NCBI GenBank assembly: GCA_947258785.1
Contig: CAMYJT010000003.1
Location: forward strand, 1-64,000
Direction of reading: 5' to 3'
Length of the DNA stretch: 64,000 nucleotides
Origin: an uncultured Gammaproteobacteria bacterium
GTDB taxonomy: Bacteria > Pseudomonadota > Gammaproteobacteria > Arenicellales > JAANXG01
Under the pieces are notes generated by a model. It made no database searches. It was not told where the DNA came from and worked only from the letters and a program-made list of their open reading frames with translations. Below are positions 16,440 through 25,372 of the stretch, in pieces; within the stretch, counting starts at the first letter, position 1, and each line of letters opens with the position of its first letter. The translations under genes and the position numbers were made by a program.

Positions 16440-18752
16440 ATGCGATACACAACGGGTTTTCTGGCCTCGGTCGAGACCATTTTCGGAAAATGGGTAGTGG
16501 CCCGTCGCTGGTGGATCATCGTCGTCACCGTGCTGCTTGCCGCGGCCAGCGCCACCGGCACTCGATTTCTCACCATCAACAACGACACTCGGGTCTTCTT
16601 CAGCGAAAGGAATCCCCAACTGCGTGCCTTGGAGACGCTGGAGAACACCTACACCAGGGACGAAAACATCCTGTTTATCATCGCGCCCAAAAGCGGCCAC
16701 GTGGTGACCCGTGGAAGCCTGCGAGCGGTCTACGCAATCACCGTCCGGTCCTGGCAAACGCCCTATTCAACCCGTGTCGATTCGATCACGAATTTCCAGC
16801 ACACCTATGCCGAACAAGATGACCTGATCGTCGGTGATCTGGTCGTGGATCCGGCAGGCCTGAGCGACAGCGACCTGGTACGGATCCGAAACATCGCCTT
16901 GTCCGAACCAATACTGGTGAATCGCCTGATTTCAGCCTCCGGGCATGTCACCGCGGTTAACGTGAATGTAATGCTGCCGGGCAAATCGTTCGACGAGGTG
17001 CCGGCAGTGGCGGCGTTCGCCCGCGGTCTCATCACGGAGATGCGTCGGGACTATCCCGATATCGACTTTTATCTCACCGGTATGGTGATGAGCGACCAGA
17101 CCTTTGGTGAGGTGAGCCAACGGGACATGACTACTTTAATCCCGATTATGTTTGCGGTGTTGCTGGTGGTGGTGGGGATGTCGATGCGATCGGTCAGCGC
17201 GACCTCTGCCGTGTGCCTGATTATCCTGTTATCCATGATTACCGCGATGGGTCTGGCCGGTTGGTTTGGCCATGCCTTGAACCTGGCGTCGGTCAACGCG
17301 CCGACCATCATCCTGACCCTGGCGGTGGCGGACAGCGTACATATCCTGGTGACGGCGTTCGAACAGATGGGGCTCGGCAAATCGAAACGCGCGGCGATCG
17401 CGGAATCGATTCGAGTGAATTTGCGCGCGTTGTTTCTGACCAGCGTCACCACCGCGATCGGTTTTCTGACTATGAACTTCTCCGATTCACCGCCCTTCCA
17501 CGACCTGGGGAATATCGTCGCACTCGGCGTAATGGCGGCATTCTTCTATTCGGTGCTGTTTCTGCCGGCGCTGCTTACTGTCCTGCCGGTTGGCTCCAAG
17601 CGCACGCGAGACAAAACCCGTTATTCCTGCGAGCCTCTGGCGAGCTTCGTGATCAACCGGCACCGCACTCTGTTCTGGGGCGCACTGCTGATGATCGTCA
17701 CGGTGTCGACCGGGATTCCGCGCATCGAACTCGGCGACGACTGGATGGAGTACATCGATGAGCGTTTTGAGTTTCGCAAGGCGACGGATTTCATGGAGGA
17801 CAATCTGTCGGGCGTGTATTACATGGAGTACTCGCTGGGCGCGGGAGACTCGGGCGGAATCAATGAGCCGGCCTACCTCGCCACCCTCGAGGCTTTCGCC
17901 AACTGGTTCCGGTCGCAACCGGACGTAGTCCATGTCAATGTCATCACCGATACGATGAAACGCCTGAACAAGAATATGCATGGAGACGACGAGACCTATT
18001 ACCGTATTCCGCAGCAGCGCGATCTCGCCGCGCAATATCTGCTGCTGTACGAAATGTCACTGCCGCTGGGCCTGGATCTGAATAACCAGATCAACATTGA
18101 TAAATCGGCAACGCGTCTGATCGTCAGCGCGAAGGGTCTGTCGAGTACCCGGCTGCAGGCGCTCGACGAGCGCGCGCGCGCCTGGCTGGAGGCCAACGCC
18201 CCCGCACCAATGCGGACTTACGGCACCGGTCTGGCGATGATTTGGGCGCACCTGTCGGCACGCAATATCAACAGCATGCTGTGGGCTTCGTTCGGTGCCC
18301 TGGTGTTGATTTCGGGTATCCTGGTCATCGCCCTGCGCAGTCTCCGGCTCGGTCTGCTCAGCCTGATACCGAACGTAGCACCGGCGTTCATGGCGTTCGG
18401 CGTGTGGGGCCTGTTGTTCGGTCAGGTCGGACTCGGCCTGTCTGTGGTGGTGTCGCTGACCCTCGGTATCGTGGTCGACGACACGGTGCATTTCCTGAGC
18501 CACTACCTGCGCGCGCGCGAGGAACGCCGTCACGATTCCACCACAGCAATCCGCTATGCCTTCAACACCGTCGGGGCCGCGATGTGGATCACCACCGCGA
18601 CTCTAGTGGCCGGCTTTTTAGTGTTGTCATTCTCCGGCTACAAGATGAACGCCGACATGGGATTGTTGTCTGCTATCACCATCACCCTCGCGCTGGCGCT
18701 GGATTTCCTGTTTCTGCCCGCACTGCTGTTGAAGGTAGAACCACCAAGCTGA
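16440..18752 (+). CDS. RND superfamily (MMPL-type) exporter
   Basis: A 770-residue inner-membrane transporter with two repeats of one segment, a large periplasmic loop and five segments. The first segment is WWIIVVTVLLAAASATG. Repeat cores carry NAPTIILTLAVADSVHI and LTLGIVVDDTVHFLSHYLRA, the GxxxDD-like motif of HpnN/MMPL proteins. Such proteins move hydrophobic or lipid-like substrates and often go with a LolA-like carrier and an outer-membrane barrel; genes of both kinds lie at 21-23 kb on the other strand. A GTG nine codons upstream is an alternative start; neither has a strong ribosome site. Confidence 0.88.
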   Translation: MRYTTGFLASVETIFGKWVVARRWWIIVVTVLLAAASATGTRFLTINNDTRVFFSERNPQLRALETLENTYTRDENILFIIAPKSGHVVTRGSLRAVYAITVRSWQTPYSTRVDSITNFQHTYAEQDDLIVGDLVVDPAGLSDSDLVRIRNIALSEPILVNRLISASGHVTAVNVNVMLPGKSFDEVPAVAAFARGLITEMRRDYPDIDFYLTGMVMSDQTFGEVSQRDMTTLIPIMFAVLLVVVGMSMRSVSATSAVCLIILLSMITAMGLAGWFGHALNLASVNAPTIILTLAVADSVHILVTAFEQMGLGKSKRAAIAESIRVNLRALFLTSVTTAIGFLTMNFSDSPPFHDLGNIVALGVMAAFFYSVLFLPALLTVLPVGSKRTRDKTRYSCEPLASFVINRHRTLFWGALLMIVTVSTGIPRIELGDDWMEYIDERFEFRKATDFMEDNLSGVYYMEYSLGAGDSGGINEPAYLATLEAFANWFRSQPDVVHVNVITDTMKRLNKNMHGDDETYYRIPQQRDLAAQYLLLYEMSLPLGLDLNNQINIDKSATRLIVSAKGLSSTRLQALDERARAWLEANAPAPMRTYGTGLAMIWAHLSARNINSMLWASFGALVLISGILVIALRSLRLGLLSLIPNVAPAFMAFGVWGLLFGQVGLGLSVVVSLTLGIVVDDTVHFLSHYLRAREERRHDSTTAIRYAFNTVGAAMWITTATLVAGFLVLSFSGYKMNADMGLLSAITITLALALDFLFLPALLLKVEPPS

Positions 18753-18763
18753 TGGTGCTGCTG

Positions 18764-18847
18764 TTATTTACTGGCCGACTTTTTTACGCCCTTACCGCCG
18801 CTGCGCTGCTTGGCGGTGCTCTTGTTACGTTTCTTCTTGGCAGACAT
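18764..18847 (-). CDS. Possible 27-residue lysine-rich peptide
   Basis: A short complete frame encodes an extremely basic peptide with 10 lysines and 2 arginines in 27 residues (starts MSAKKKRNK, ends KSASK, stop TAA). A perfect TATAAT hexamer lies 16 bases upstream on the minus strand, with no good -35. It lies downstream of the MCE gene on the same strand. The skewed composition is unlike random GC-rich sequence. No family is recognised and it may not be translated. Confidence 0.35.
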   Translation of the reverse strand: MSAKKKRNKSTAKQRSGGKGVKKSASK

Positions 18848-18958
18848 ACGAATCAATCGGTGGATTATAGCGGCGGGCAGCCGAACGCACTGTGTGTTGC
18901 GGCTCAATTCGCGGGGAGATTGCGTGAACAATTTCGAACCGAAAACACGAGCCTCACG

Positions 18959-19714
18959 CTACGTAGACCGGGGGGAGCGATCTTCCGGCACCGGTGGCTC
19001 GCGTAAATACCGCCGCACCGCCTCGCGCACAGCGTCCATGATCTTCTCCAACTCCGGAAGCAGGTGCTGTTGCCCACGCTCGGTCAAGTCGCGTTCGAGT
19101 TGCGCAAGGCGATCTATCAATGCCTCATACCGCCGGGCAAGGTGCTCGGAGTGCCGCTCGGCTTCGATCTCCAGATCCTCGAGCAGCGAATTCAGATCGC
19201 GTTTGAACTCGTCCGATATCCCATCCAGTGATTGTTCCAGATCGGCGAGCCCTTCGTGTATCCGCCGTTTCTGCCGCGCCCAATCCGGACCGGTGAAATA
19301 CTCATTGAGCGCGCTGACCGCGGCGGCGATGCGCTTGTTGGTCCGATCGATGGCATTACCGGCCCGCCAGGCCATCAACTCCAGCGTCGAGTCGATGGCG
19401 AGCAACTCATCGCCCGCCGCCAGCGGGCGCCCACCTAAGGCATTGTGCAGTTCCACGGTGCGCCCGACCACTACCGCAGCGGCGTTACTGGTGAGTGTCG
19501 CGGCGCCCCTCGGATCCAGGGCCAGGACCACCCTGATCCGCTCCGCCGCCGGCTCGATCCGGTCCACCGTTCCGACCTGGGCGCCCGCCAGCATCACCGG
19601 GTCGCCCTCCGACAATTTGGTCGCCACGGGAAACATCACCACGACATCCAGCGTGCGCGCACACGCCATCAATGCCGCCAACGCCGCGCTCACTAAGACC
19701 AAGTGCTTACTCAT
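18959..19714 (-). CDS. MCE-domain (MlaD-like) lipoprotein
   Basis: A 251-residue envelope protein. The N-terminus is a lipoprotein signal with cleavage likely before Cys18 (AALMAC). The MCE domain follows directly (VMFPVATKLSEGDPVMLAGA then QVGTVDRIE), the signature of lipid-binding MlaD hexamers. Residues from about 130 to 235 form long charged helices (DLEQSLDGISDEFKRDLNS; LEDLEIEAERHSEHLARRYE), probably a coiled coil spanning the periplasm. No mlaE or mlaF is adjacent. Its role in lipid trafficking is inferred from the domain. Confidence 0.85.
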   Translation of the reverse strand: MSKHLVLVSAALAALMACARTLDVVVMFPVATKLSEGDPVMLAGAQVGTVDRIEPAAERIRVVLALDPRGAATLTSNAAAVVVGRTVELHNALGGRPLAAGDELLAIDSTLELMAWRAGNAIDRTNKRIAAAVSALNEYFTGPDWARQKRRIHEGLADLEQSLDGISDEFKRDLNSLLEDLEIEAERHSEHLARRYEALIDRLAQLERDLTERGQQHLLPELEKIMDAVREAVRRYLREPPVPEDRSPRST

Positions 19715-19896
19715 TGAGCTGCCCTCCGAATTAAGCCTTGCGGTCGTGAACCCGCTGCAGCCGCGTCTCGTTGTGGGTAGTCACGCTCCGGCCAGTCGTC
19801 CCAAGATCTCCGCCTCCGCGGAGCCAAGCGGCGGCGTCGTGTGTTACCCTCGCTGACCGTCTGGTGTGGAATCAACGTTGGGGTAAGCACCGCACT

Positions 19897-21153
19897 ATGT
19901 CAAGCCGACCCATTGACTTGCTTCGGGAACTGTTCGACATCGCCGTCGACACTGTGCATCCGACACGGTGCGTGCCCCCGCACTTACCGGCTCCCCCGAC
20001 CGGCCGCACGGTGGTCGTCGGCGCCGGTAAAGCGGCGGCGGCAATGGCACAGGCTGTCGAGGCGCACTGGCCGGCGGATTGCGAAGGGCTGGTCGTCACC
20101 CGCTACGGACACGGGGTGCCCTGCCGGACGGTACAGGTGGTCGAGGCGAGTCATCCAGTGCCCGACGACGTTGGACAACGGGCAGCCACAAAGATCATCG
20201 AGCTGGTCTCCGGGCTGACGGAGGATGATCTGGTGATCTGCTTGATCTCCGGCGGCGGTTCTGCGCTGTTGTCGTCCCCGGCCCCAGGCATAACGTTGGC
20301 GGCCAAGCAGGACATCAATCGGCAGCTGCTCAAGTCCGGCGCGAACATCCACGAGATGAACTGCGTGCGCAAACACCTGTCCGCGATCAAGGGTGGGCAG
20401 CTCGCGCTGCGCTGTGGGCCGGCGCAGGTGGCCACGCTGATTCTCTCCGACGTACCCGGCGACGATCCGGCGACCGTGGCCTCGGGTCCGACGGTGCCAG
20501 ACCCCACATTCCAGACCGACGCCCGCTCAATCCTGCAGCACTACCGCATTGTCGTCGACGACCCCGTGCTCGACTATTTGTCGGACCCCGATCACGAGAC
20601 ACCGAAGCCCGGGGACCCGCGTTTTCAACGCGTCACCAACACCGTCATCGCTACCGCCAATGACGCACTGCGCGCGGCGGCGGAGCGGGCGCGGCAGCAT
20701 GGCGTACCGGCTACGGTGTGGGGCGACGACATCGAAGGTGAGGCACGTACCGTTGCCGCCGCCCAGGCTGATCGGCTGCCGCCCCCCCGGGCGGATGGCG
20801 CCCGGGTCTATCTGTCCGGCGGCGAGACCACCGTCACCGTGCGCGGGGCCGGACGCGGCGGTCGCAACGTCGAGTACCTACTGGGGCTGGCCCTCGCGCT
20901 ACCGCCCGGGCATCGCGTCCATGCCTTGGCATGCGACACCGACGGCATCGACGGCACCGAGGACAACGCCGGTGCCGTCATCACACCCGACACCCTCAAT
21001 CGCGCGCAGTCGCTCGGGCTGGATCCAAGGCAACACCTGACGGACAACGACGCTTACGGGTTCTTCGCGGCCCTCGGCGACCTCGTCGTCACCGGTCCGA
21101 CGCGGACCAACGTCAACGATTTCCGGGCCATCCTGATCGATGCCAGCCCTTAG
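19897..21153 (+). CDS. Glycerate 2-kinase, MOFRL family
   Basis: It phosphorylates D-glycerate to 2-phosphoglycerate, completing the gcl-hyi-glxR route into glycolysis. The 418-residue protein has an N-terminal kinase domain (VVGAGKAAAAMAQAVE; EASHPVPDD; LISGGGSALLSSPAPG) and the C-terminal MOFRL domain (YLSGGETTVTVRGAGRGGRN; DTDGIDG). The open frame begins 42 codons earlier, but homologous sequence starts at this ATG. It is separated from the gcl operon by about 5 kb and needs its own promoter. The class is also called TtuD or GckA. The last bases overlap the convergent barrel gene. Confidence 0.93.
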   Translation: MSSRPIDLLRELFDIAVDTVHPTRCVPPHLPAPPTGRTVVVGAGKAAAAMAQAVEAHWPADCEGLVVTRYGHGVPCRTVQVVEASHPVPDDVGQRAATKIIELVSGLTEDDLVICLISGGGSALLSSPAPGITLAAKQDINRQLLKSGANIHEMNCVRKHLSAIKGGQLALRCGPAQVATLILSDVPGDDPATVASGPTVPDPTFQTDARSILQHYRIVVDDPVLDYLSDPDHETPKPGDPRFQRVTNTVIATANDALRAAAERARQHGVPATVWGDDIEGEARTVAAAQADRLPPPRADGARVYLSGGETTVTVRGAGRGGRNVEYLLGLALALPPGHRVHALACDTDGIDGTEDNAGAVITPDTLNRAQSLGLDPRQHLTDNDAYGFFAALGDLVVTGPTRTNVNDFRAILIDASP

Positions 21154-22388
21154 AAGTGATAGGCCAACTCGAACTGCGCAAAGTCGTCCTGTCGCAGAGT
21201 ATACAGGGGATTGTTCTCGGCCAGTTCCTGAAACGTCCGCAGCTCGAACTCCAGCATCCAGTGGTCACTCAGACGGCGGCGCGCTTCGATGTTACACAAG
21301 CGCGCGGCGCTGCCCAGGTCGAAGATGCAACCAAGCAGGGCCTCGGTGCCGTCGACATCGTTGAGGGTCAAGCGCAAACCCGCGAACAGATCGTCCTCAA
21401 ACGGCGAGCGGGTACCGACGGGGCGGTCGTCGTAGAGATACTCGGCGACTACGCCGACGTCCGCGGCGCTCTCCAAGACGCCGTAGACCGTGTACTCGAG
21501 TCCCGCGACACCGGCGGCAAAGGTGTCTCCCTGCCCGGAGCGGCGGATTGTTTCCAGCTTCCACAGCCACGATCCCCGCGTGAGCTGCGCATCGACCCCG
21601 GTCTGATCGATCTGCTCGTATAAAGGAATCAGCACCGGCTCTCCGTCACCGCTGCGGCCGCTGATGAAGCGTGGATCCCGGGAGGTGCCGCGGAAATGCG
21701 ACACACCAAGGTCCCAGTCGCCGGCGCTGTGCGACCAGCGTACCGCCAGATCCAAATGCCGCTCGGCACGGGACGACTCGAACACCGCCAGGTCTGCATC
21801 CACTCGCGGGTGCATGCGCGGCCGGCCTTCCTCACCGGGGAAGGTGCGTTCCCGGAAGTACGGCAGCAGAAACACGTCCACAGTCCCCCAGTCCCGGATC
21901 AGGGCCAGATTCACCATCGGCTGGCCGAGCTTGTCCTCGGTGTCGATGTTCTCCACCAGGTCGGTCTGATTGATGATATCGACCAGGTGCTGGGATTCGG
22001 CAACCCCCCAGAAAACCTTGCGAATACCGACCCGGAGTTCCCAGTCGTCCCGCGCCGTCAACCAGGTCAATTCCCGCACGTCGACGTGAGTCCGTTCATC
22101 GTCGTGCTGATCGATACGGGCGAACGGCACGAACGTCAACGAGTCCCGGCCGCCGTTCCATGGGTAATACCACTCGGGTTGCGCCACCACCGACGCATTG
22201 TCGTCGTGCTGACGCGGGTCCAGCGGCGCACTGAAGAAGGGACGGAATTCGAGAGCGACGTATCCAGACCAGTGGGAGCCCGGCCCATCGGCCAGGGCGA
22301 TACCGGGATAGGCGACGCACAGCGCAAGCACCGGGAGCAAGACCACTACCCGCAACACGCGCCGACGGGCGGCTGTTGAGTGACCCAT
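21150..22388 (-). CDS. Outer-membrane beta-barrel protein (porin-like)
   Basis: A 412-residue exported protein. A signal peptide covers about residues 1-33 (VVVLLPVLALCVAYPGIALA). The remainder alternates in short amphipathic strands rich in W, Y, D and R and ends in AQFELAYHF, with the terminal phenylalanine used for BAM insertion. It resembles DUF1302/alginate-export-like barrels that occur with MMPL exporters and LolA-like proteins. The LolA-like gene is immediately upstream in the same operon. Substrate unknown. Confidence 0.8.
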   Translation of the reverse strand: MGHSTAARRRVLRVVVLLPVLALCVAYPGIALADGPGSHWSGYVALEFRPFFSAPLDPRQHDDNASVVAQPEWYYPWNGGRDSLTFVPFARIDQHDDERTHVDVRELTWLTARDDWELRVGIRKVFWGVAESQHLVDIINQTDLVENIDTEDKLGQPMVNLALIRDWGTVDVFLLPYFRERTFPGEEGRPRMHPRVDADLAVFESSRAERHLDLAVRWSHSAGDWDLGVSHFRGTSRDPRFISGRSGDGEPVLIPLYEQIDQTGVDAQLTRGSWLWKLETIRRSGQGDTFAAGVAGLEYTVYGVLESAADVGVVAEYLYDDRPVGTRSPFEDDLFAGLRLTLNDVDGTEALLGCIFDLGSAARLCNIEARRRLSDHWMLEFELRTFQELAENNPLYTLRQDDFAQFELAYHF

Positions 22389-22441
22389 GCGTTGCCTCGT
22401 GACGGTCGCTGTTGGCGGCGGTAAGCGGTTCGTGTACGGAC

Positions 22442-23224
22442 TCAGCGAGCCCGCTTCAGGCTGTTACGGTCAAAGTCCCGCTCGGTCAGCCCTTCTCGAA
22501 ACCGGTAGTTGCTCCACAACAACGTGGTGCTCTTGCCGTTTTGGTGGTTGACCATGTCCATTTGGAGGGCGCGCCAGTATTGGTCCAAGAACTGCTTGTA
22601 CTCCGTCAAGGTCAATGTCTTCAGATGGGCGCTTTTTCGGTCGTAGTATTCCACCCGCCGCACCCGGTAGTGTTGCTGGTCTATCCACACGATTTGTTTG
22701 GTATATCCGGAGTGCTTGTATTGGGGGATTCGCTTGACCACGAAAGCCGCCTCATCGCCGATGGTCTCGTCGCGCAGGTAGATGTACCGGTATTTCTCGA
22801 CCTCCTGTGAGCTGATGTCCTCATAGGCGAACTCGCTGCCCATAAAGGGCCCGGATTTGTTGGCCGACGCAATCCGCTTGACGCGCTTAAGAGCCGGCAG
22901 ATACAACCACTGATCGTCTGGTCTTGTCGCGTGGGTGTAACTGAGAAAGGCCGTGCCCTTGACGTCGGCGGGTTGATCAAAGATCGTCAGTGACTTGTCG
23001 CCGTCGCCCTGCACCTCCAGCGCACGGATACGGATTGCGCGTTCGCTGACCTCGCCCTGGCGATTGCGCAGGGCCATCTTCATATCGGCGGCGCTGTCAC
23101 TCCAACCGCTGTCCCGCCGCTCGGCTTCAATCGCGATCGCCAGGCCCTTTTCCTCCGGCGTCTCCGCCAGCCCGTGGTGGGTGATCGTCAGCCCCAACAG
23201 TGCAATCCACAAGCGCCGCCTCAT
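22442..23224 (-). CDS. LolA-like outer-membrane lipoprotein-sorting family protein
   Basis: A 260-residue periplasmic protein with an N-terminal signal (WIALLGLTITHHGLA). The mature part fits the family annotated 'outer membrane lipoprotein-sorting protein', with WLYLPALKRVKRIASANKSG, GSEFAYEDIS and YYDRKSAHLKTL, related to LolA but distinct from it. Such proteins usually sit beside an RND/MMPL exporter and a barrel. Here the barrel follows 53 bp downstream and the MMPL gene is 3.7 kb away on the other strand. Probably a periplasmic carrier for a hydrophobic ligand. Confidence 0.85.
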   Translation of the reverse strand: MRRRLWIALLGLTITHHGLAETPEEKGLAIAIEAERRDSGWSDSAADMKMALRNRQGEVSERAIRIRALEVQGDGDKSLTIFDQPADVKGTAFLSYTHATRPDDQWLYLPALKRVKRIASANKSGPFMGSEFAYEDISSQEVEKYRYIYLRDETIGDEAAFVVKRIPQYKHSGYTKQIVWIDQQHYRVRRVEYYDRKSAHLKTLTLTEYKQFLDQYWRALQMDMVNHQNGKSTTLLWSNYRFREGLTERDFDRNSLKRAR

Positions 23225-23258
23225 TTCGTCCCCGGTGCCTCCGTCTCCCCGTCGCAGT

Positions 23259-23915
23259 TCATCTGAATCTCAAGCCCGCGGCACGTTCCGGTTGATCGAT
23301 AAACCGGTTGCGCGTCCCCTGTATCCGCTCGATCACACCGTTGCGCCACCGCTCGTGGGCGCTGGGCGGATCCTCACGATGCCAGCGAAGCAGCTCACGG
23401 CCCGACCGCTTGAAAATTCGCAGCCCGTACTCCTCGTGCATGTAGAACATCGCTCGGGCGATCTCGCCGCGTGTCGCTGGCTGCGGCTCCACTATCCGGC
23501 GCCGCTCATCAACCTCGAAATCACAATTTCCGTAGGCCCGCCGTTCGCCACCAATTACGCCAAATCGAAAACTGCCGCGGGCGTCGTTGATGTCCATGCG
23601 CGACGGATACAGATTGTGCAGGTCGGCCTCGATACGGTTGAAACGCCGATTGGTCTTGCGGCATTGCTTACGACGATCGCAATTCAGGGCACGCACCACC
23701 CACGACATGGGGAATACATGCTCGATATTCACGCCACGATGACTGCGTGCGGTGAACTCACGGCCGCAGTACAAAGTTTCCCCCCCACTGCGGTAAAGCA
23801 CCGACCAGAACAGCCGGCGCGCCTCTTCGTAATCCTTGATGCCGGTCTGATCAGCGGACACCGGCGTCACCAGGAACCATACGATTAAACTAATCCATTT
23901 CACGGCGGAATGCAT
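23259..23915 (-). CDS. Secreted endonuclease I (EndA/Vvn family)
   Basis: A 218-residue non-specific nuclease with an N-terminal signal peptide (ISLIVWFLVTPVSA). The beta-beta-alpha metal motif is visible in NIEHVFPMSW (near 63), and the supporting NRIEADLHNLYPS follows. GNCDFEVDERRRIVEPQPATRGEIARAM is typical of the family (shown here only as landmarks near 128 and 145). Periplasmic or extracellular DNA and RNA degradation is the known role. Same strand as, and 35 bp upstream of, the LolA-like gene; probably unrelated in function. Confidence 0.92.
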   Translation of the reverse strand: MHSAVKWISLIVWFLVTPVSADQTGIKDYEEARRLFWSVLYRSGGETLYCGREFTARSHRGVNIEHVFPMSWVVRALNCDRRKQCRKTNRRFNRIEADLHNLYPSRMDINDARGSFRFGVIGGERRAYGNCDFEVDERRRIVEPQPATRGEIARAMFYMHEEYGLRIFKRSGRELLRWHREDPPSAHERWRNGVIERIQGTRNRFIDQPERAAGLRFR

Positions 23916-24162
23916 GCTGTGCCTCGGTCAACGTTTGGTAATTGTACCCGGCTTGTCAACGCAATAAGCTGAATCATCGTTAACGTTTATGCACCTGCCG
24001 GAAATCAACGCGATGCGCCGCATCCCGACGAACGCCGTTGCCCCGCCGCCACCGGCGGGCCGCGGTCCGGTCGGCCCTACCGGGTCCGAGCTATGTGTGG
24101 ACTGAGGGACGCCGGGCTTGGATTCCGGACCACACTGATAACAGCACCGGATTCGGTTCCCG

Positions 24163-24534
24163 TCAACGCGACCCAAGCCTGTGCCACAGCTGTTGCTGGT
24201 AGGCCTGCTCGGTGCGCAGGTCGAGGTCGCTGCCCCTGGCCGCCGCCAGGCGCAGACTCAGCCACCGCAAGCGTTTCTCTGCGCGTGCCCGCTCTGGACC
24301 GTCGACCAGCTCCATCACCCGCAGCTGCAGCGCCGCGATGTCGCGTCTCAGCGACAGCTCGGGCGGCAGTAGGCCGGCGTTTTTTATGACCCGGTACCCG
24401 GCCCTCAGGCTCTCGGGCACCCATCGGTCGTCGTCCAGCTCTACCCGCCGGCCCGCGCCGGTCAGATTGTTGAAATCGACCCGCTTAATTGCCTCGGTAA
24501 TGCGGCTTTCCGCCAACTGATCGATCAACCACAT
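24163..24534 (-). CDS. DUF1992 domain protein (DnaJ-homologue-C28-like conserved domain)
   Basis: A 123-residue cytosolic protein. The start WLIDQLAESRITEAIKRVDF and the following LPGxGR-like loop (NNLTGAGRRVEL) and WVPESLRAGYRVIKNAGLLP are characteristic of DUF1992. The C-terminal half is a charged helical segment rich in R, E and L. Function is not established; eukaryotic relatives carry the domain in DNAJC28. The gene is alone on its strand in a short intergenic setting. Confidence 0.85.
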   Translation of the reverse strand: MWLIDQLAESRITEAIKRVDFNNLTGAGRRVELDDDRWVPESLRAGYRVIKNAGLLPPELSLRRDIAALQLRVMELVDGPERARAEKRLRWLSLRLAAARGSDLDLRTEQAYQQQLWHRLGSR

Positions 24535-24574
24535 AGTTCTGATAAAGTATGTTTAACAAAACGTTAGCTCTCCT

Positions 24575-24605
24575 TGCCGCCGCCCTGGCGCAGTATGCGG
24601 TCTAG
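24575..24605. repeat. Remnant of the interspersed element, right end only (copy G)
   Basis: CCCTGGCGCAGTATGCGG followed by TCTAG matches the right terminal repeat and flanking CTAG of the family (TTGGTGCAATATGCGG...CTAG) with a few changes. The left end and core are not visible, so this is a decayed or truncated copy between the divergent DUF1992 and Mth938 genes. Confidence 0.55.
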
Positions 24606-24673
24606 CATATCCAATCGGCGAAGACATTGAAATGTCTTGGCGCGCACCCTATATACGACGATGAGGGCGACGA

Positions 24674-25021
24674 ATGACTCAGATCGATGCTTACGATTTC
24701 GGGAGGATTTCCGTCGGCGGGACGACCTATGTGACCGATGTCATCGTCACCCCGGACGGCGTGCGCGACGGATGGCGGCGCAGGCAGGGTCATCAGTTAC
24801 ACATCGAGGATCTAAACTCCGTACTGGCGTCCTCCCCTGAAGTCTTGGTGGTCGGCACCGGTTGCTACGGGCGCATGACCGTACCCGAAGAGACCCGGTG
24901 TTATCTGAAATCCAAGGAGGTGCAATTGATAGCCATACCGACCAGCCAGGCGGTCGACGAGTTTAACCGGCTGCAGCGCGATTACGCGGCCGTCGTTGCG
25001 GCGTTGCATGTGACTTGTTAA
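24674..25021 (+). CDS. Mth938-like (DUF498/NDUFAF3 family) protein
   Basis: A 115-residue protein of the Mth938 fold. GRISVGGTTYVTDVIVTPDG, PEVLVVGTGCYGRMTVPEE and IPTSQAVDEFNRL are hallmarks. The eukaryotic relative NDUFAF3 helps assemble respiratory complex I; the bacterial role is unknown. DUF1820 follows after 10 bp, so the two are probably co-transcribed. Confidence 0.88.
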   Translation: MTQIDAYDFGRISVGGTTYVTDVIVTPDGVRDGWRRRQGHQLHIEDLNSVLASSPEVLVVGTGCYGRMTVPEETRCYLKSKEVQLIAIPTSQAVDEFNRLQRDYAAVVAALHVTC

Positions 25022-25031
25022 GGTTCACGAC

Positions 25032-25367
25032 ATGGCTGACAAGAAACCCACCTACCGGATCATTTTTCACAACCAGGGCAACGTTTACGAACTGTACGCG
25101 CACGAGGTCAATCAGGGCGCGATGTTTGCCTTCGTTGAAATCGCCGACATCATATTCGGCGAGCGGTCCAAAGTCGTCCTCGACCCCTCTGAAGAACAAC
25201 TGAAGTCGCAGTTCTCCGGCGTGAAACGCACTTTCATACCACTGCACAGCGTCGTGCGAATCGATGAAGTCGAAAAAGAAGGCAAGAACAAGATTCTCGC
25301 CACCGGCCAGGAGAAGGGCAATATCACGCCGTTTCCAATTCCGATGACACCCCCGAAGGGCGACTAA
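25032..25367 (+). CDS. DUF1820 family protein
   Basis: An 111-residue soluble protein with the family's conserved layout: YRIIFHNQGNVYELYAHEV, FVEIADIIFGERS, VDPSEE-like segment, and FIPLHSVVRIDEVEKEG. It ends in a proline-rich tail (PFPIPMTPPKGD). DUF1820 is largely gammaproteobacterial and of unknown function. It lies 10 bp downstream of the Mth938-like gene and converges with the radical SAM gene, whose stop is 5 bp away. Confidence 0.9.
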   Translation: MADKKPTYRIIFHNQGNVYELYAHEVNQGAMFAFVEIADIIFGERSKVVLDPSEEQLKSQFSGVKRTFIPLHSVVRIDEVEKEGKNKILATGQEKGNITPFPIPMTPPKGD

Positions 25368-25372
25368 GTCCG

